Notes under the pieces: generated by a model
Database searches by the model: none
What the model was told of the DNA's origin: nothing
What the model saw: only the letters and a program-made list of their open reading frames with translations
Assembly (NCBI GenBank): GCA_964538515.1
Contig: CAZIEW010000040.1
Span: 1 to 47,883, forward strand
Direction of reading: 5' to 3'
DNA from: CALBZH01 sp964538515
GTDB taxonomy: Bacteria; Desulfobacterota; Syntrophobacteria; Syntrophobacterales; Syntrophobacteraceae
DNA length: 47,883 nucleotides
Shown: positions 47,774-47,883 of the stretch, in pieces
How positions within the stretch are numbered: the first letter of the stretch is position 1
How the letters are laid out: every line of letters begins with the position of its first letter
Program-made: the position numbers and the translations under genes

Positions 47774-47883
47774 CCGTGCAAACTCCTCACCCTCGTCGAA
47801 GCCACGCCCTATATAGTATGCTGATGCCCCGTCAGCAAGGCCAATCCATTCGCCGTTCTTTTCGCGTGTGGGGCATGCAGCCA

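Overview
The window looks like chromosomal DNA from an anaerobic, Gram-negative bacterium of the Desulfobacterota (old Deltaproteobacteria, Syntrophobacter-like). This is inferred from gene content, not from a database match. Supporting signs are a CooC-type nickel-insertion ATPase with its CXC motif, a possible carbon monoxide dehydrogenase start at the left edge, FolE2 in place of classical FolE, a Geobacter-type glyoxylate/succinic semialdehyde reductase, heptose (LPS) biosynthesis, an OmpA-type lipoprotein, CheZ, large Cache/PAS histidine kinases and an SOS-type lexA/Y-family/dnaE2 group. The DNA is moderately GC-rich, so many long antisense reading frames are shadows. No phage, insertion sequence or CRISPR array is visible. 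A 10-N scaffold gap lies at 26024-26033.

Layout. 1-6.4 kb: edge gene, FHA-GAF-cyclase, an HTH/coiled-coil protein divergent from an extended CheZ, two unknown genes in convergent orientation, and a CBS-pair protein. 6.4-10.3 kb: recJ, class II photolyase and a zinc-ribbon thioredoxin, all on the minus strand. 10.4-14 kb: a plus-strand operon cooC-folE2-(APH-like + P-loop kinase)-small XRE regulator. 14-17 kb: Gre-family factor and NUDIX hydrolase (minus), then glyoxylate reductase, a PC4-like protein and a zinc-ribbon protein (plus), then a YkgJ cysteine-cluster protein. 17.1-22.9 kb: a minus-strand SOS block lexA - ImuB-like Y-family protein - RHH/ParE toxin-antitoxin - dnaE2. 23.2-25.7 kb: double-Cache PAS kinase. 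25.8-30.9 kb: two deacetylase-fold genes, an unknown gene, rnhA, an NrnA-like DHH protein, tRNA-Gly with clear promoter and terminator, and a divergent KptA/Tpt1-like gene paired with the second deacetylase. 30.9-35.6 kb: an orphan LivK-type binding protein, small proteins, a short AsmA/TamB-like protein, an alcohol dehydrogenase and an OmpA lipoprotein whose stop codon lies in a 108-bp palindromic element. 35.7-39.7 kb: an RsmG-SpoU fusion, a divergent RluA-type pseudouridine synthase, hisB and a formyltransferase. 40-47.9 kb: a hybrid histidine kinase, rnc, gmhB, pckA, a DUF1614 membrane protein, mazG and cvpA.

How it fits together. Three themes stand out. First, DNA damage: RecJ, photolyase, LexA, the Y-family protein and DnaE2; the Y-family protein lacks the usual second acidic pair and carries a clamp-binding motif, which suggests a mutasome scaffold like ImuB. 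Second, RNA metabolism: RNase HI, NrnA-like, KptA-like, RNase III, RsmG-SpoU and RluA. Third, C1/anaerobic metabolism: CooC, the possible CooS start, FolE2 and a 10-formyl-THF-hydrolase-like formyltransferase. The least explained local arrangement is the deacetylase + KptA-like pair, where both proteins depart from their families at catalytic positions.
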